A DNA stretch of 64,000 nt from Thalassococcus arenae. Lineage in GTDB: Bacteria > Pseudomonadota > Alphaproteobacteria > Rhodobacterales > Rhodobacteraceae. This document shows, one piece after another, positions 20,287-28,792 of the stretch. The translations under genes and the position numbers were made by a program. Where the stretch lies: assembly GCF_019104745.1 (NCBI RefSeq), contig NZ_JAHRWL010000001.1, forward strand, positions 558,001 through 622,000. The letters are read 5' to 3'. Position 1 is the stretch's first letter, and the number at the start of each line of letters is the position of its first letter. The notes under the pieces are model-generated. The model had not been told where the DNA came from and ran no database searches. It saw only the letters and a list, made by a program, of their open reading frames with translations.

Positions 20287-21047
20287 GCCTGCGCCAGATC
20301 GGAGTGCCGCTGCTTGCCATGGCGATCTTTCTGGTGCTGTGGGAAGCGCTGGTCTGGATCAATGGCTGGCCGAACTACAAGATGGCCTCGCCCTCGGACC
20401 TGATCCCGGCCTACCAGCAATACTGGGATCTGTTCGTGACCATGGGCTGGCAGACCCTGTGGCGCACGGTCGTGGGTCTGTTGCTGGCCATCGTCGTCGG
20501 CACGGCCATCGGCATGATCATGGGGTTTTCCCGAACCATGCGCGATGCGCTCTACCCACTGCTGGTTGGGTTCAACGCCATTCCCAAGGCCACAGTGGTT
20601 CCCATCGTGGCACTGATGTTCGTGGGCGCGCACGATTTCAACACGGTTCTGATCGCGTTCATGATTTCGTTCTTCCCGATCGCCGTGTCGGTCAGCATCG
20701 GATTGTCGACGCTGGAACCCGAATACCGCGACATCCTGCGGTCGCTAGGTGCCTCGCAAACTACGATCTTCTGGAAGATCGCCCTGCCCAAGACCCTGCC
20801 GGAATTCTTTGGCGCGCTGAAGGTTGCGGTCACGCTGGCCTTTATCGGCACCAACCTGATGGAGATCGTCTCGCCCCATGGCCGTGGATTGGGGGCGTTG
20901 TTCGACAGCGGCAAGACCAATTCCGACTACCCGTTGATGTTCGCCGTGCTGATCGCCTTGGCGTTCCTTGGCATCGTCCTCTATTACGTCGTGGTGGCGC
21001 TGGAAAAGATCTTTGCCGGATGGGCGGAACGGCCGGCCGAGGGGTAA
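20283..21047 (+). CDS. ABC transporter permease (SsuC/TauC/ThiX type)
   Basis: Inner-membrane permease, 254 residues, BPD_transp_1 family. It has an N-terminal helix (VPLLAMAIFLVLWEALVW), about five further helices, and the EAA loop that docks the ATPase in YRDILRSLGASQTTIFWKIALP. The ATG overlaps the ATPase stop (ATGA) and its TAA stop is directly adjacent to the stop codon of the opposing methyltransferase gene, with no bases in between. Confidence 0.88.
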   Translation: MSLRQIGVPLLAMAIFLVLWEALVWINGWPNYKMASPSDLIPAYQQYWDLFVTMGWQTLWRTVVGLLLAIVVGTAIGMIMGFSRTMRDALYPLLVGFNAIPKATVVPIVALMFVGAHDFNTVLIAFMISFFPIAVSVSIGLSTLEPEYRDILRSLGASQTTIFWKIALPKTLPEFFGALKVAVTLAFIGTNLMEIVSPHGRGLGALFDSGKTNSDYPLMFAVLIALAFLGIVLYYVVVALEKIFAGWAERPAEG

Positions 21048-22154
21048 TCAGGGCAGAGGATCGGTGCGGTAGAGCGTCACCTTGAGCGGGCCATGCGGGA
21101 TCGGCGGGCCGGACGGCCGCCAGGGCAATCCGGTGGCCTTGGCCAGGCCGGCATCAGAGGTCACGAGGCCCACGCGCCAGCCGGAGAACCCGGATTTCAG
21201 CGTCTCGCCCAAAGCGCCATAAAGCGCGAACAGCAGCTTGCGATTGCCGATCCGGGCGCCGTATGGCGGGTTGACCATCACCAGACCCGGCGCGCTGTCC
21301 GGGCGCTGCATTTCGCTCACCGGGTGGCACGCGAAGTCGGTTATGTCCGCCACACCCGCGCGGTCGGCGTTGGCGCGGGCCATCTGCACAGCCCCCTGGT
21401 CGCGGTCAGAGCCGCGGAAGACCAGACCGGTCTCGCGCAACGGCGGCGACTTGAGCGCGGCAAAAGCGTCTGCGTCGAAGCTCGCCAGGTGTTCGAAGGC
21501 AAAGGCGCGCGACCGGCCCGGCAGCAGGCCGCGCGCAATTTCCGCGGCCTCGATGACGAACGTGCCCGAACCGCACATCGGGTCAACCACCGGCTGCGTC
21601 CCGTCGAACCCGCATTGCCGCAGAAAAGCCGCCGCCATCGTCTCGCGCAGCGGCGCCTTGCCGACCGCCTGCTTGTGGCCGCGCCGGTGCAGCGGCTCGC
21701 CCGATGTATCCAGGCTCAGCGTCGCCAGGTCGTCCTCGATGCGCAGCATCAGGCGCAAGGGGGCGTCTTCGACGATCGCCGCGCCCAAAGTGTCGACTAT
21801 GGCGCCTTCGATCCGTTGGCGGGCGGCCTTTTCGTGGTAGATGCGCGAACCCTTGCAGGTGGCGTCGATCTTGACCGGCACGTCGGAGCGCAGCCAGGCG
21901 GCCCAGTCCAGCTTGCGGGCGCGCTTGTCGAGTTGTGCGAGGTGCATTGCCCGGAAGGCGGCCAGACGCACCAGCACCCGCGACGCGCAGCGCAACGACA
22001 GGTTGGCGCGCCAGATATCGGGCCAACCGCCCCGAACCGTCACGCCGCCGGGAACCGCTTGCGGTGCCGCGAAACCCAACGAGACGGCCTCGTCCCGAAG
22101 CGTGTCTTCGAGACCGGGCAGAGTGGCAAGAAAGATGTCGAATTCCGGCTGCAT
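21048..22154 (-). CDS. THUMP-domain class I SAM-dependent RNA methyltransferase (RlmL N-terminal type)
   Basis: Probably methylates guanine N2 in 23S rRNA, like the RlmL/YpsC proteins. About 368 residues from MQPEFDIFLATLPGLEDTL at 22154. The N-terminal THUMP region (about residues 40-150) precedes the Rossmann methyltransferase domain with MCGSGTFVIEAAEIARG as SAM-binding motif I and VMVNPPYGARIG as the NPPY catalytic motif. It matches the m2G2445 half of RlmL without the RlmK part. The frame is open upstream to 22220, but homologs start at the MQPEF region, so the shorter start was taken. Confidence 0.85.
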   Translation of the reverse strand: MQPEFDIFLATLPGLEDTLRDEAVSLGFAAPQAVPGGVTVRGGWPDIWRANLSLRCASRVLVRLAAFRAMHLAQLDKRARKLDWAAWLRSDVPVKIDATCKGSRIYHEKAARQRIEGAIVDTLGAAIVEDAPLRLMLRIEDDLATLSLDTSGEPLHRRGHKQAVGKAPLRETMAAAFLRQCGFDGTQPVVDPMCGSGTFVIEAAEIARGLLPGRSRAFAFEHLASFDADAFAALKSPPLRETGLVFRGSDRDQGAVQMARANADRAGVADITDFACHPVSEMQRPDSAPGLVMVNPPYGARIGNRKLLFALYGALGETLKSGFSGWRVGLVTSDAGLAKATGLPWRPSGPPIPHGPLKVTLYRTDPLP

Positions 22155-22222
22155 GACCCGGCAATCGGCCGAAACGGGTGGCTTTGCAAGGCCAATCCGG
22201 TGCGGGTGCCCGCGTGGCACGC

Positions 22223-22251
22223 TTGCGAATCCGCAAGGTGGCGCCTATGTA
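22223..22251 (+). promoter_or_regulatory. Sigma70-type promoter of the SRP RNA gene
   Basis: TTGCGA (22223-22228) and TATGTA (22246-22251) are separated by exactly 17 bases. The expected transcription start seven bases after the -10 box falls on the first paired base of the SRP RNA helix at 22258. The agreement between promoter spacing and RNA end makes this a strong call. Confidence 0.75.
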
Positions 22252-22257
22252 ACCGGC

Positions 22258-22351
22258 GAGAGGTTGGCGCGGGCAAGCGCCTCGCCAACCTGGTCAGGTC
22301 CGGAAGGAAGCAGCCACAACGAGTCCCGCTTGGGTCGATGTCCAGCCTCTC
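22258..22351 (+). ncRNA. ffs: Signal recognition particle RNA (4.5S RNA, small bacterial type)
   Basis: RNA scaffold that binds Ffh and targets ribosomes making membrane proteins to FtsY. The universally conserved apical part is present: AGGTCCGGAAGGAAGCAG, with the GGAA tetraloop at 22302-22305 and the asymmetric internal loop A/GCAGCC. The ends pair as GAGAGGTTGG (22258-22267) with CCAGCCTCTC (22342-22351), giving a single long hairpin of about 94 nt, the usual size in alphaproteobacteria. It lies between the methyltransferase and phosphatase genes. No convincing T-rich terminator follows. Confidence 0.95.
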
Positions 22352-22423
22352 ACTTCGAACGCAACCGCGCGGCGACGCGCGACCAGGTTCGCCTCACCCG
22401 CACATCGTCGGACATCGTCCGCT

Positions 22424-22933
22424 TCAGTCCGAATGCCGCACGAACAGCGCCGGCTGGCGTTCCGCGGCCATGGCCCAGGCCATCTGTTCTTCCGTTTCCA
22501 CTGCGCAGGGCCGTACGGCACGCAAACGCGCCAGCGCATCGTCCTTGGCCTCGCCCGCTTCGATCATCAGTCGCAGGGCCACCATGCCGGACCGGCCGCA
22601 GCCACCGCGACAATGGACAAGAACCCGGCCGCCGCCCGACAGCGCCTTGCGGGCCTGTTCGCTGAGTCTGGGCCAGTTTTCGGCAAAACCGGCATCGGGC
22701 GCACCGAAATCCCGAATCGGCAGGTGCATCCAGCGGGTGCCGTGGTCCTGGATATCGGCGCCCAGGCCCTGCGCCTCGGCCTCGGCCATTTCTGCCTTGG
22801 TTGTCAGCGTGATGACCAGGGCCGGACGCCATTCCGCGATATGTTCCAGGTCGCCTGCATAGTCGCCACCGGCCCCCGGAAGCGGCGAAAGAGCCAGGAT
22901 CCCACCACCCACGGGCAGCGCGTGGATCACCAT
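22424..22933 (-). CDS. Dual-specificity/tyrosine phosphatase-like protein
   Basis: A 169-residue cysteine-dependent phosphatase. The signature VLVHCRGGCGRSGMVALRL is a complete HCX5R(S/T) loop with nucleophilic cysteine and phosphate-binding arginine, and the general-acid aspartate is probably in MHLPIRDFGAPD. The protein substrate is unknown. The start was set at ATG 22933 (MVIHALPVGGG), four bases after the metallopeptidase stop; the upstream extension runs through that gene and is rejected. The two genes form a small operon. Confidence 0.82.
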   Translation of the reverse strand: MVIHALPVGGGILALSPLPGAGGDYAGDLEHIAEWRPALVITLTTKAEMAEAEAQGLGADIQDHGTRWMHLPIRDFGAPDAGFAENWPRLSEQARKALSGGGRVLVHCRGGCGRSGMVALRLMIEAGEAKDDALARLRAVRPCAVETEEQMAWAMAAERQPALFVRHSD

Positions 22934-22937
22934 AGGC

Positions 22938-23774
22938 TCAGAGCGACCGGGCGCCGAAGGTGTCGCAGGCATTGATGTCCCCCGTCTGATACCCGCGTGC
23001 GAACCAGCGCGCGCGTTGCTCGGACGTTCCATGCGTGAAACTGTGTGGTTGCGGCACTTGTCCCGCCCGCCGCTGCAGATGGTCATCGCCGATCATTCGC
23101 GCGGCGTTCAGCGCCTCTTCCAGGTCGCCGGGTTCCAGCAAGCCGTCGACGTTGCGCGCCCAGACGCCGGACAGGCAATCGGCCTGCAACTCAAGCCGCA
23201 CGGTCAGGGCGTTGGCTTCGGTCTGGCCGACCACCTGTCGGCGCTGGTTGACCTGGCCCAGGATTCCCAACTCGTTCTGGACATGGTGCGCGACCTCGTG
23301 GGCGATGACATAGGCTGCGGCGAAATCGCCGCTGGCCCCCAATTGCCGCGACAGCGTGGCGAAAAATTCGGTGTCCAGATACGCCTTTTCATCGGCTGGG
23401 CAATAAAACGGCCCCGTCGCCCCCGATGCCCCGCCACAAGGCGACGCGGTTTGGCCGGAGAAAAGGACCAACACGGGTGGCTCGTAGGGGCGGCCCACCT
23501 GTTGCGGAAAGACCTGTCCCCAGACCGCTTCGGTCGTGGCCAGCACGCGCGAGGTGAACTCGGACGCGCGCTCTTCCTCGGCGCTCAATTCGCGCGGCGC
23601 GGCGCTTTCCTGCGGCAAGCCTTGCTGCAACAGCGGGGTCACGTCGATACCCGCGAAATAGCCGACCGCCAGCACGATCAAAAGCCCGACGCCACCGATC
23701 CGGGCCCTGCCGCCGCCGGTGACACGGCGACGGTCCTCGATGTTGCGGCTGCCGCGCACACCCCTCAAACGCAT
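22938..23774 (-). CDS. Membrane-anchored neutral zinc metallopeptidase (YpfJ/UPF0394 family)
   Basis: A 278-residue protein with a short cytoplasmic N-terminus, one membrane helix (IGGVGLLIVLAVGYFAGI, about 27-44) and a periplasmic zinc-peptidase domain. The metal site is AYVIAHEVAHHVQNELGI, an HExxH motif; LELQADCLSGVWA supplies the downstream ligand region, and the C-terminal TSEQRARWFARGYQTGD is the family's usual ending. GGGAGG precedes the ATG. In vivo substrates of this family are not established. Confidence 0.87.
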   Translation of the reverse strand: MRLRGVRGSRNIEDRRRVTGGGRARIGGVGLLIVLAVGYFAGIDVTPLLQQGLPQESAAPRELSAEEERASEFTSRVLATTEAVWGQVFPQQVGRPYEPPVLVLFSGQTASPCGGASGATGPFYCPADEKAYLDTEFFATLSRQLGASGDFAAAYVIAHEVAHHVQNELGILGQVNQRRQVVGQTEANALTVRLELQADCLSGVWARNVDGLLEPGDLEEALNAARMIGDDHLQRRAGQVPQPHSFTHGTSEQRARWFARGYQTGDINACDTFGARSL

Positions 23775-23850
23775 GGCATCCTCCCAGGTCCAGCCGGTCG
23801 ATGATAGGCGTTCGACCGCTTTTCGTTAAGCCAAAATACCCGCCTTGCAG

Positions 23851-25380
23851 TCAGACGACCTGCCCGGGATGTGTCTCGGCCCAATCGGTAAGAAACATCG
23901 CGACATCCTCGCGTCCTGCCTGATCGATCTGCTGGCGCGGCAGGGCAACACCATGTTCCAGCGCCCGACGAAGACAATCCAGGTGATCGCGGTCCCAGCG
24001 TTGGGGATTGTTCTCGGAGCCGTGAATGATCGTCGAAAGCAACGTGCCGCCATACCCGTTCACGTGGGTCAGATCGGGCCTGAGCGAAAGCAGGTAGTCC
24101 ATCATGTCCGGCAGCCCTTCCCAGCCGGCGACCTGCACGGGTGTCAGACCCTCGCTGTCGGGTTGGTCGTAAGGCAATCCAAGATCGACCAGCCGGCGCA
24201 CGTGCCCGGACTTTTCGGGCAGGTGCAGAATGACGCGGATCAGGTTGTCGTAAGCGTCGGGCAGGCCCGCGGGGTCGACAAAGGCGCCGGGCGTGGCCTG
24301 ACCCTCTGCCGCTTGCACCAACAACGTTTCTGCGGAGCTGAAATCGCAGACCGCGCCGCGCGCCTCCAGCGCCGCGGCGACGGCGCGGTTGCCGAAGATG
24401 CGCGCGAAGGCGTAGGGGTGCGCGCCCTGATAGCGCCGCTGCGGATCGGCCCCGGCATCGAGCAACAGATCGGCCATCCGACGGTCGCACATCCGCCGTG
24501 CGGCCTGGTGAAGGGCTGGAATGACCCACGGCGTTTCGCCGCCGATGACGGCGTCGTCGAATTCGTTGGGATCGGCACCATGGGCAAGCAACAGGCCCAC
24601 CGCTGCGTGGTCGTGGAAATCCATCGCCCGCAGCAAGGCGTTCGTTCCTTTCGGCCGCGCACCCGCCGCCAGCAGCATGCGCAAGCCGTCGTGATGTCCC
24701 AGCTCGGTCGCATGGTACAGCGACTCGCCGTCATTGGGATCGGCGCCGTGCGCCAACAGCCAGCGACCCAGTGCCATGTTGTCGCCATGGCCGATGGCGC
24801 CGTAGAGCGCCGACAAGAGGTGATCGTCGCCTTGCGCAACCGGAAATCCGTCGTTGACGTCTGCGCCATGCGACACCAGCGCTTCGGCCACGGCAATCAT
24901 GTCTTGTTTCAACTCGGGCCGCGCCTTGTGCCAGCGCGAGAACGCCAGATGCAGGATCGGACGGCGCGGGCCGATCGGTGTCACCGCCAGCGCCGGTTTG
25001 TTCGCCAACGCAGTGCGCACGGCGTCGATGTCGTACAGCGCGCAGGCCAGACCAAAGTCGCTGCCGGCAAGATCGGGGTCGTCGGCCAGCAGCGCCTCGG
25101 CCTGCCAGTTCTGCCCGTGAAACAGCGCGATACGCAGCCGTTGCAAGCGCGCCGCCCGGTTCATGCCATGCATTTCGACCGCCAGCTTGAGCCGCGGCCA
25201 ACTGCCGAATTTCTGTTCTTGCGCAATGACGTGCAGGAAGTCCGCATGTTTCAGCGCGCCCAGGTCGTCGCGCGGCCGCGCCTGTTTCACCCGCTGCACG
25301 GCCAGAACATCGCCCGTTGCAAAGGCGCGGTGCAGTTTTTTCGCCTCGCGGCGCAAATCATCCAGCGAAAGTTCAGTCAT
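23851..25380 (-). CDS. Ankyrin-repeat protein
   Basis: About 509 residues from MTELSLDDLRREAKKLHR at 25380; the much longer open frame upstream has no homologous character. Several ankyrin units are visible by their A-L-L-x-x-G-A-D-P/V-N pattern: LVSHGADVNDGFP, WLLAHGADPNDGE, MLLAAGARPKGTN, LLLAHGADPNEFD and LLLDAGADPQRRYQ. There is no signal peptide, so it is probably a cytoplasmic protein-interaction scaffold. It is divergent from dnaX and follows no obvious operon; the partner is unknown. Confidence 0.8.
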   Translation of the reverse strand: MTELSLDDLRREAKKLHRAFATGDVLAVQRVKQARPRDDLGALKHADFLHVIAQEQKFGSWPRLKLAVEMHGMNRAARLQRLRIALFHGQNWQAEALLADDPDLAGSDFGLACALYDIDAVRTALANKPALAVTPIGPRRPILHLAFSRWHKARPELKQDMIAVAEALVSHGADVNDGFPVAQGDDHLLSALYGAIGHGDNMALGRWLLAHGADPNDGESLYHATELGHHDGLRMLLAAGARPKGTNALLRAMDFHDHAAVGLLLAHGADPNEFDDAVIGGETPWVIPALHQAARRMCDRRMADLLLDAGADPQRRYQGAHPYAFARIFGNRAVAAALEARGAVCDFSSAETLLVQAAEGQATPGAFVDPAGLPDAYDNLIRVILHLPEKSGHVRRLVDLGLPYDQPDSEGLTPVQVAGWEGLPDMMDYLLSLRPDLTHVNGYGGTLLSTIIHGSENNPQRWDRDHLDCLRRALEHGVALPRQQIDQAGREDVAMFLTDWAETHPGQVV

Positions 25381-25431
25381 TCCGGTTCTCCCGTCAGGCC
25401 CGTCTGTCCGCTCGTTCCGGGCAGGAATACC

Positions 25432-25449
25432 GAAATCCCAGGGAATTTC
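25432..25449. repeat. Inverted repeat in the ankyrin/dnaX divergent region
   Basis: GAAATCCC and GGGAATTTC flank a single A, making an almost perfect 18-base dyad about 50 bases upstream of the ankyrin gene and 115 upstream of the dnaX -10 box. It could be an operator for either gene; no known motif was recognised. Confidence 0.3.
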
Positions 25450-25546
25450 CGTCTTGAGGCAGGTGCTTGCGCTTTCCGCGGACCGGCGGCCCCCTGCAAT
25501 CGGGCCAGACCCAGCGTCGCGCAACGGGCCGGTCAAATCAACCGCC

Positions 25547-25575
25547 TTGTGACCCCCGCCGCCGCCGCTTAGGAT
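25547..25575 (+). promoter_or_regulatory. Likely sigma70-type promoter of dnaX
   Basis: TTGTGA (25547-25552) and TAGGAT (25570-25575) with 17 bases between, leading to a start site about 20 bases before the dnaX ATG. The elements are moderate matches, but spacing and position fit. Confidence 0.5.
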
Positions 25576-25602
25576 CGCGTGGTTCGCAGCGATCAGGCAG
25601 AC

Positions 25603-27354
25603 ATGTCCGACAAGAAGCCCTATCAGGTTCTCGCCCGCAAATACCGCCCCGAGACCTTTGCCGATCTCGTCGGGCAGGATGCGATGGTGCGCACCCTGCG
25701 CAACGCCTTCAAGGCCGACCGCATCGCGCAGGCCTTCATCATGACCGGCATCCGCGGCACCGGCAAAACCACGACCGCGCGGATCATCGCAAAGGGGATG
25801 AACTGCATCGGGCCGGACGGCAACGGCGGCCCCACAACCGATCCTTGCGGCACGTGCGAGCATTGCACCGCGATCATGGAAGGCCGCCATGTCGACGTGA
25901 TCGAGATGGACGCCGCTTCGAATACCGGCGTGAACGATGTGCGCGAGATCATCGACAGCGTGCACTACCGGGCCGCCTCGGCGCGCTACAAGATCTACAT
26001 CATCGACGAAGTGCACATGCTGTCGAACAACGCCTTCAACGCGCTGTTGAAGACGCTCGAAGAGCCGCCCGCGCATGTGAAGTTCATCTTTGCCACGACC
26101 GAGATCCGCAAGGTACCGGTCACCGTCCTGTCGCGCTGCCAGCGCTTCGATCTGCGCCGGATCGAACCCGAGGTGATGATCGCGCTGCTGCGCAGGATCG
26201 CCGATGCCGAAGGCGCCGAGATCACCGACGAAGCGCTGGCATTGATCACCCGCGCCGCCGAAGGCTCGGCCCGCGATGCGACGTCACTGCTGGATCAGGC
26301 GATTTCCCACGGCGCGGGCGAAACCTCGGCGGATCAGGTTCGCGCCATGCTGGGATTGGCGGATCGCGGTCGCGTGATGGACCTGTTCGAACGGATCATG
26401 CGCGGCGACGCGGCGGGCGCGCTGACCGAACTCGGCGAACAATATGCCGACGGGGCCGATCCGCTGGCGGTTCTGCGCGATCTGGCGGAACTGACGCACT
26501 GGATTTCGGTGGTCAAGATCACGCCCGACGCCGCCGAAGATCCGACGATCAGCCCCGATGAACGCGCCCGCGGGCTGTCCTTTGCCGATGGGCTTGGCAT
26601 GCGCGCGCTTGGCCGGATGTGGCAGATGCTGCTCAAGGCCATCGAAGAGGTCGGGCAAGCGCCGTCCGCGATGATGGCGGCCGAGATGGCGGTGATCCGG
26701 CTGACCCATGTCGCCGACCTGCCGACCCCGGACGAGTTGATCCGAAAGCTGCAGGATACCCCACCGCCGCCGTCTCCGGGTCCCGTCGGTGCGCCGATCG
26801 GGTCTTCGGGCGGTGGCGTCACCGCGGCGGGCACACCGGCGCCAACCCATGCCGCGCCGCGCGGGCCTGTCGCCAGGTCGGGCGGCGCAGCCACGGCACT
26901 GGCCGCCGATCAGGCATTGGCGCGCTTTCCCAGCTTTGCCCATGTGGTCGAACTCATCCGCGGCAACCGCGACGTCAAGCTGTTGGTCGAGGTCGAAACC
27001 GGGCTGCGCCTTGCCGCCTATCAACCCGGCCGGATCGAATTCACGCCCGCCGACGATGCCGCGCCGGACCTTGCCCAGCGTTTGGGTGCGGCCTTGCAGC
27101 GCTGGACCGGCAACCGCTGGGCCGTGACCGTCGTGAACGGCTGCAACGCGCCGACCATCGACGAAACGCGAAACGCCGAGACCAATGCGCTGAAAGCACG
27201 CGCCGCCGAACACCCGCTGGTGCAGGCGACGCTGGCGGCGTTCCCCAAGGCGGAAATCGTCGAGGTCCGCACACCCGAGGCACTGGCTGCGCAAGCGCAG
27301 GGCGATGCCCTGCCAGAGGTGGACGACGAATGGGATCCCTTCGAGGAAGACTGA
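25603..27354 (+). CDS. dnaX: DNA polymerase III subunits gamma and tau
   Basis: Clamp-loader ATPase of the replicative polymerase. 583 residues from MSDKKPYQVLARKYRP. Domain I carries Walker A GIRGTGKTTTARI (about residue 50), the zinc module DPCGTCEHC, Walker B IYIIDEVHML and the SRC motif VLSRCQRFDLRR; the middle is a collar domain, then a proline- and glycine-rich linker (about 385-425) and a C-terminal tau-type region that would bind DnaE. No AAAAAAG-type slippery site was seen in the linker, so a shortened gamma form is not predicted. It is followed by ybaB and recR, the common order. Confidence 0.96.
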   Translation: MSDKKPYQVLARKYRPETFADLVGQDAMVRTLRNAFKADRIAQAFIMTGIRGTGKTTTARIIAKGMNCIGPDGNGGPTTDPCGTCEHCTAIMEGRHVDVIEMDAASNTGVNDVREIIDSVHYRAASARYKIYIIDEVHMLSNNAFNALLKTLEEPPAHVKFIFATTEIRKVPVTVLSRCQRFDLRRIEPEVMIALLRRIADAEGAEITDEALALITRAAEGSARDATSLLDQAISHGAGETSADQVRAMLGLADRGRVMDLFERIMRGDAAGALTELGEQYADGADPLAVLRDLAELTHWISVVKITPDAAEDPTISPDERARGLSFADGLGMRALGRMWQMLLKAIEEVGQAPSAMMAAEMAVIRLTHVADLPTPDELIRKLQDTPPPPSPGPVGAPIGSSGGGVTAAGTPAPTHAAPRGPVARSGGAATALAADQALARFPSFAHVVELIRGNRDVKLLVEVETGLRLAAYQPGRIEFTPADDAAPDLAQRLGAALQRWTGNRWAVTVVNGCNAPTIDETRNAETNALKARAAEHPLVQATLAAFPKAEIVEVRTPEALAAQAQGDALPEVDDEWDPFEED

Positions 27355-27722
27355 CCGTTCTGACCGCGCTGTCGCTACCCGGTACGGCGGCGGCCGAAGT
27401 CTGCGACAAGCTGCGTCCGGGATGGGACGGCACGCCGCAGACCCTCGCGGGCGAGGCCATGGGCCTGTTCCTGTCGCCCGCCGGTCTGTTCCTGACCACC
27501 GCGCTGCTGGTCGCCGTGCTGTTCCGCCACGCGATGGGAACCGCCTTGGCGGCACTCATGTGGTCGGCCTTCATCAGCTACCTGGTGCTGCACTCCGATC
27601 CGCTGCTCTTTGCGGCGATGGAGGAAGGCTGCGTAGCACAGCCCACCTTGTTCATCGCCGCTTCGGCTGCGATATGTCTGGCAGCGGTGATCTTCACCTT
27701 CCGCCGCGAAGAGCGGCTTTGA
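27330..27722 (+). CDS. Small exported or membrane protein of unknown function
   Basis: A 130-residue protein whose ATG lies inside the 3' end of dnaX (25-base overlap, different frame). It has a signal-like start (LTVLTALSLPGTAAAEVCDKL), then at least two hydrophobic segments (AGLFLTTALLVAVLF and LFIAASAAICLAAVIFTF) and two cysteines (in EVCDKL and EGCVAQP) that could pair outside the membrane. It ends 17 bases before ybaB and is co-oriented with dnaX-ybaB-recR, so it is probably co-transcribed. No family was recognised. Confidence 0.7.
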   Translation: MGSLRGRLTVLTALSLPGTAAAEVCDKLRPGWDGTPQTLAGEAMGLFLSPAGLFLTTALLVAVLFRHAMGTALAALMWSAFISYLVLHSDPLLFAAMEEGCVAQPTLFIAASAAICLAAVIFTFRREERL

Positions 27723-27739
27723 CCATTCAGGAGAGACGG

Positions 27740-28084
27740 ATGCTAAAGGGATTGGGCGGGCTTGGCGACATGGCCAAGATGATGAAGGCTGCGCAGGAGA
27801 TGCAGACCAAGGTCACGCAACTGCAGGAAGACCTCAAGACCATGACCGTGACCGGCGAATCCGGGGCGGGACTGGTCAAGGCGACCGCCACTGCCAAGGG
27901 CGAATTGACCGCGCTGGACATCGACCCGTCGATCTTCAACAGCGACGACAAGGAAGTGGTCGAGGACCTGATCCTGGCCGCCATCAAGGATGCCCAGGCC
28001 AAGGCCTCTGACCGGGCCCAGGACGAGATGCGCAAACTGACCGAGGAAATGGGCCTGCCGGCGGACATGAAGCTGCCCTTCTAG
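27740..28084 (+). CDS. ybaB: Nucleoid-associated protein, YbaB/EbfC family
   Basis: Small DNA-binding dimer of 114 residues, associated with the nucleoid and often linked to recombination genes. It starts at ATG 27740 after a CAGGAGAG ribosome site. The N-terminal methionine-rich helix (LGDMAKMMKAAQEMQTKVTQ) and the central GLVKATATAKGELTALDID are standard for the family. It sits between dnaX and recR, the conserved neighbourhood of this gene. Confidence 0.93.
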   Translation: MLKGLGGLGDMAKMMKAAQEMQTKVTQLQEDLKTMTVTGESGAGLVKATATAKGELTALDIDPSIFNSDDKEVVEDLILAAIKDAQAKASDRAQDEMRKLTEEMGLPADMKLPF

Positions 28085-28111
28085 GCGTTCCAGCTGCTCC
28101 GGATCGATCCC

Positions 28112-28705
28112 ATGTCAGACCGCAACGACATCGACGCGCTGATCGAGATGATGGCCCGCCTGCCGGGCCTCGGGCCGCGCTCGGCCCGGCGCGCGGTGCT
28201 GCACATGATCCGCAAGCGCGCGCTGCTGCTCCAGCCGCTGGCCGACCAGATGGCCCGGGTGGCGCAGACAGCGCGGGAATGCCTGAATTGCGGCAATATC
28301 GGCACCAGCGACATCTGCGCGATCTGCGCCAGCGAGAAACGCGCCACGGGGCTGATCTGTGTGGTCGAGGACGTGGCTGACCTTTGGGCGATGGAACGCG
28401 CGGCCGTCTTCAAGGGCCGCTACCACGTGCTGGGCGGCACGCTTTCGGCGCTGGACGGAGTCGGGCCCGACGACCTGCGCATCCCCGCCCTGCTGACCCG
28501 GATCGAGACCGAAGCCGTGACCGAGGTGATCCTCGCGCTGAACGCCACGGTCGACGGGATGACCACGGCGCATTACATAGCCGATCAACTGGAAGGCCGC
28601 GTGACCCTGACTTCGCTGGCGCAGGGCGTGCCGATCGGTGGCGAGCTGGACTATCTGGACGACGGCACGATCACCGCGGCGCTGAACGCGCGCAAACCGG
28701 TCTGA
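28112..28705 (+). CDS. recR: Recombination mediator protein RecR
   Basis: Acts with RecF/RecO to load RecA on gapped DNA. 197 residues, the normal length. The helix-hairpin-helix is in [18 protein letters not shown], the C4 zinc finger in [16 protein letters not shown], and the Toprim domain in [14 protein letters not shown] through [18 protein letters not shown]. The start at ATG 28112 is 27 bases after ybaB. Confidence 0.96.
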   Translation: MSDRNDIDALIEMMARLPGLGPRSARRAVLHMIRKRALLLQPLADQMARVAQTARECLNCGNIGTSDICAICASEKRATGLICVVEDVADLWAMERAAVFKGRYHVLGGTLSALDGVGPDDLRIPALLTRIETEAVTEVILALNATVDGMTTAHYIADQLEGRVTLTSLAQGVPIGGELDYLDDGTITAALNARKPV

Positions 28706-28707
28706 GC

Positions 28708-28730
28708 GGCACGCACCGGCATCGCGTGCC
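28708..28730 (+). other. Hairpin after recR
   Basis: GGCACGC and GCGTGCC form a 7-bp perfect stem with a nine-base loop two bases after the recR stop. No T-run follows, so at best it is a weak or factor-assisted terminator for the dnaX-ybaB-recR message. Confidence 0.35.
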
Positions 28731-28792
28731 CGTTGGACGTGTTGGCCGACGCACCCGCAATGGGGTGATCCATCCCGACGAGAAAGGCCTGC

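Noticed and set aside
25603-27354. Programmed frameshift in dnaX to make a gamma subunit
   Set aside because: No A-rich slippery heptamer is seen near the linker; the frame is continuous to the end.
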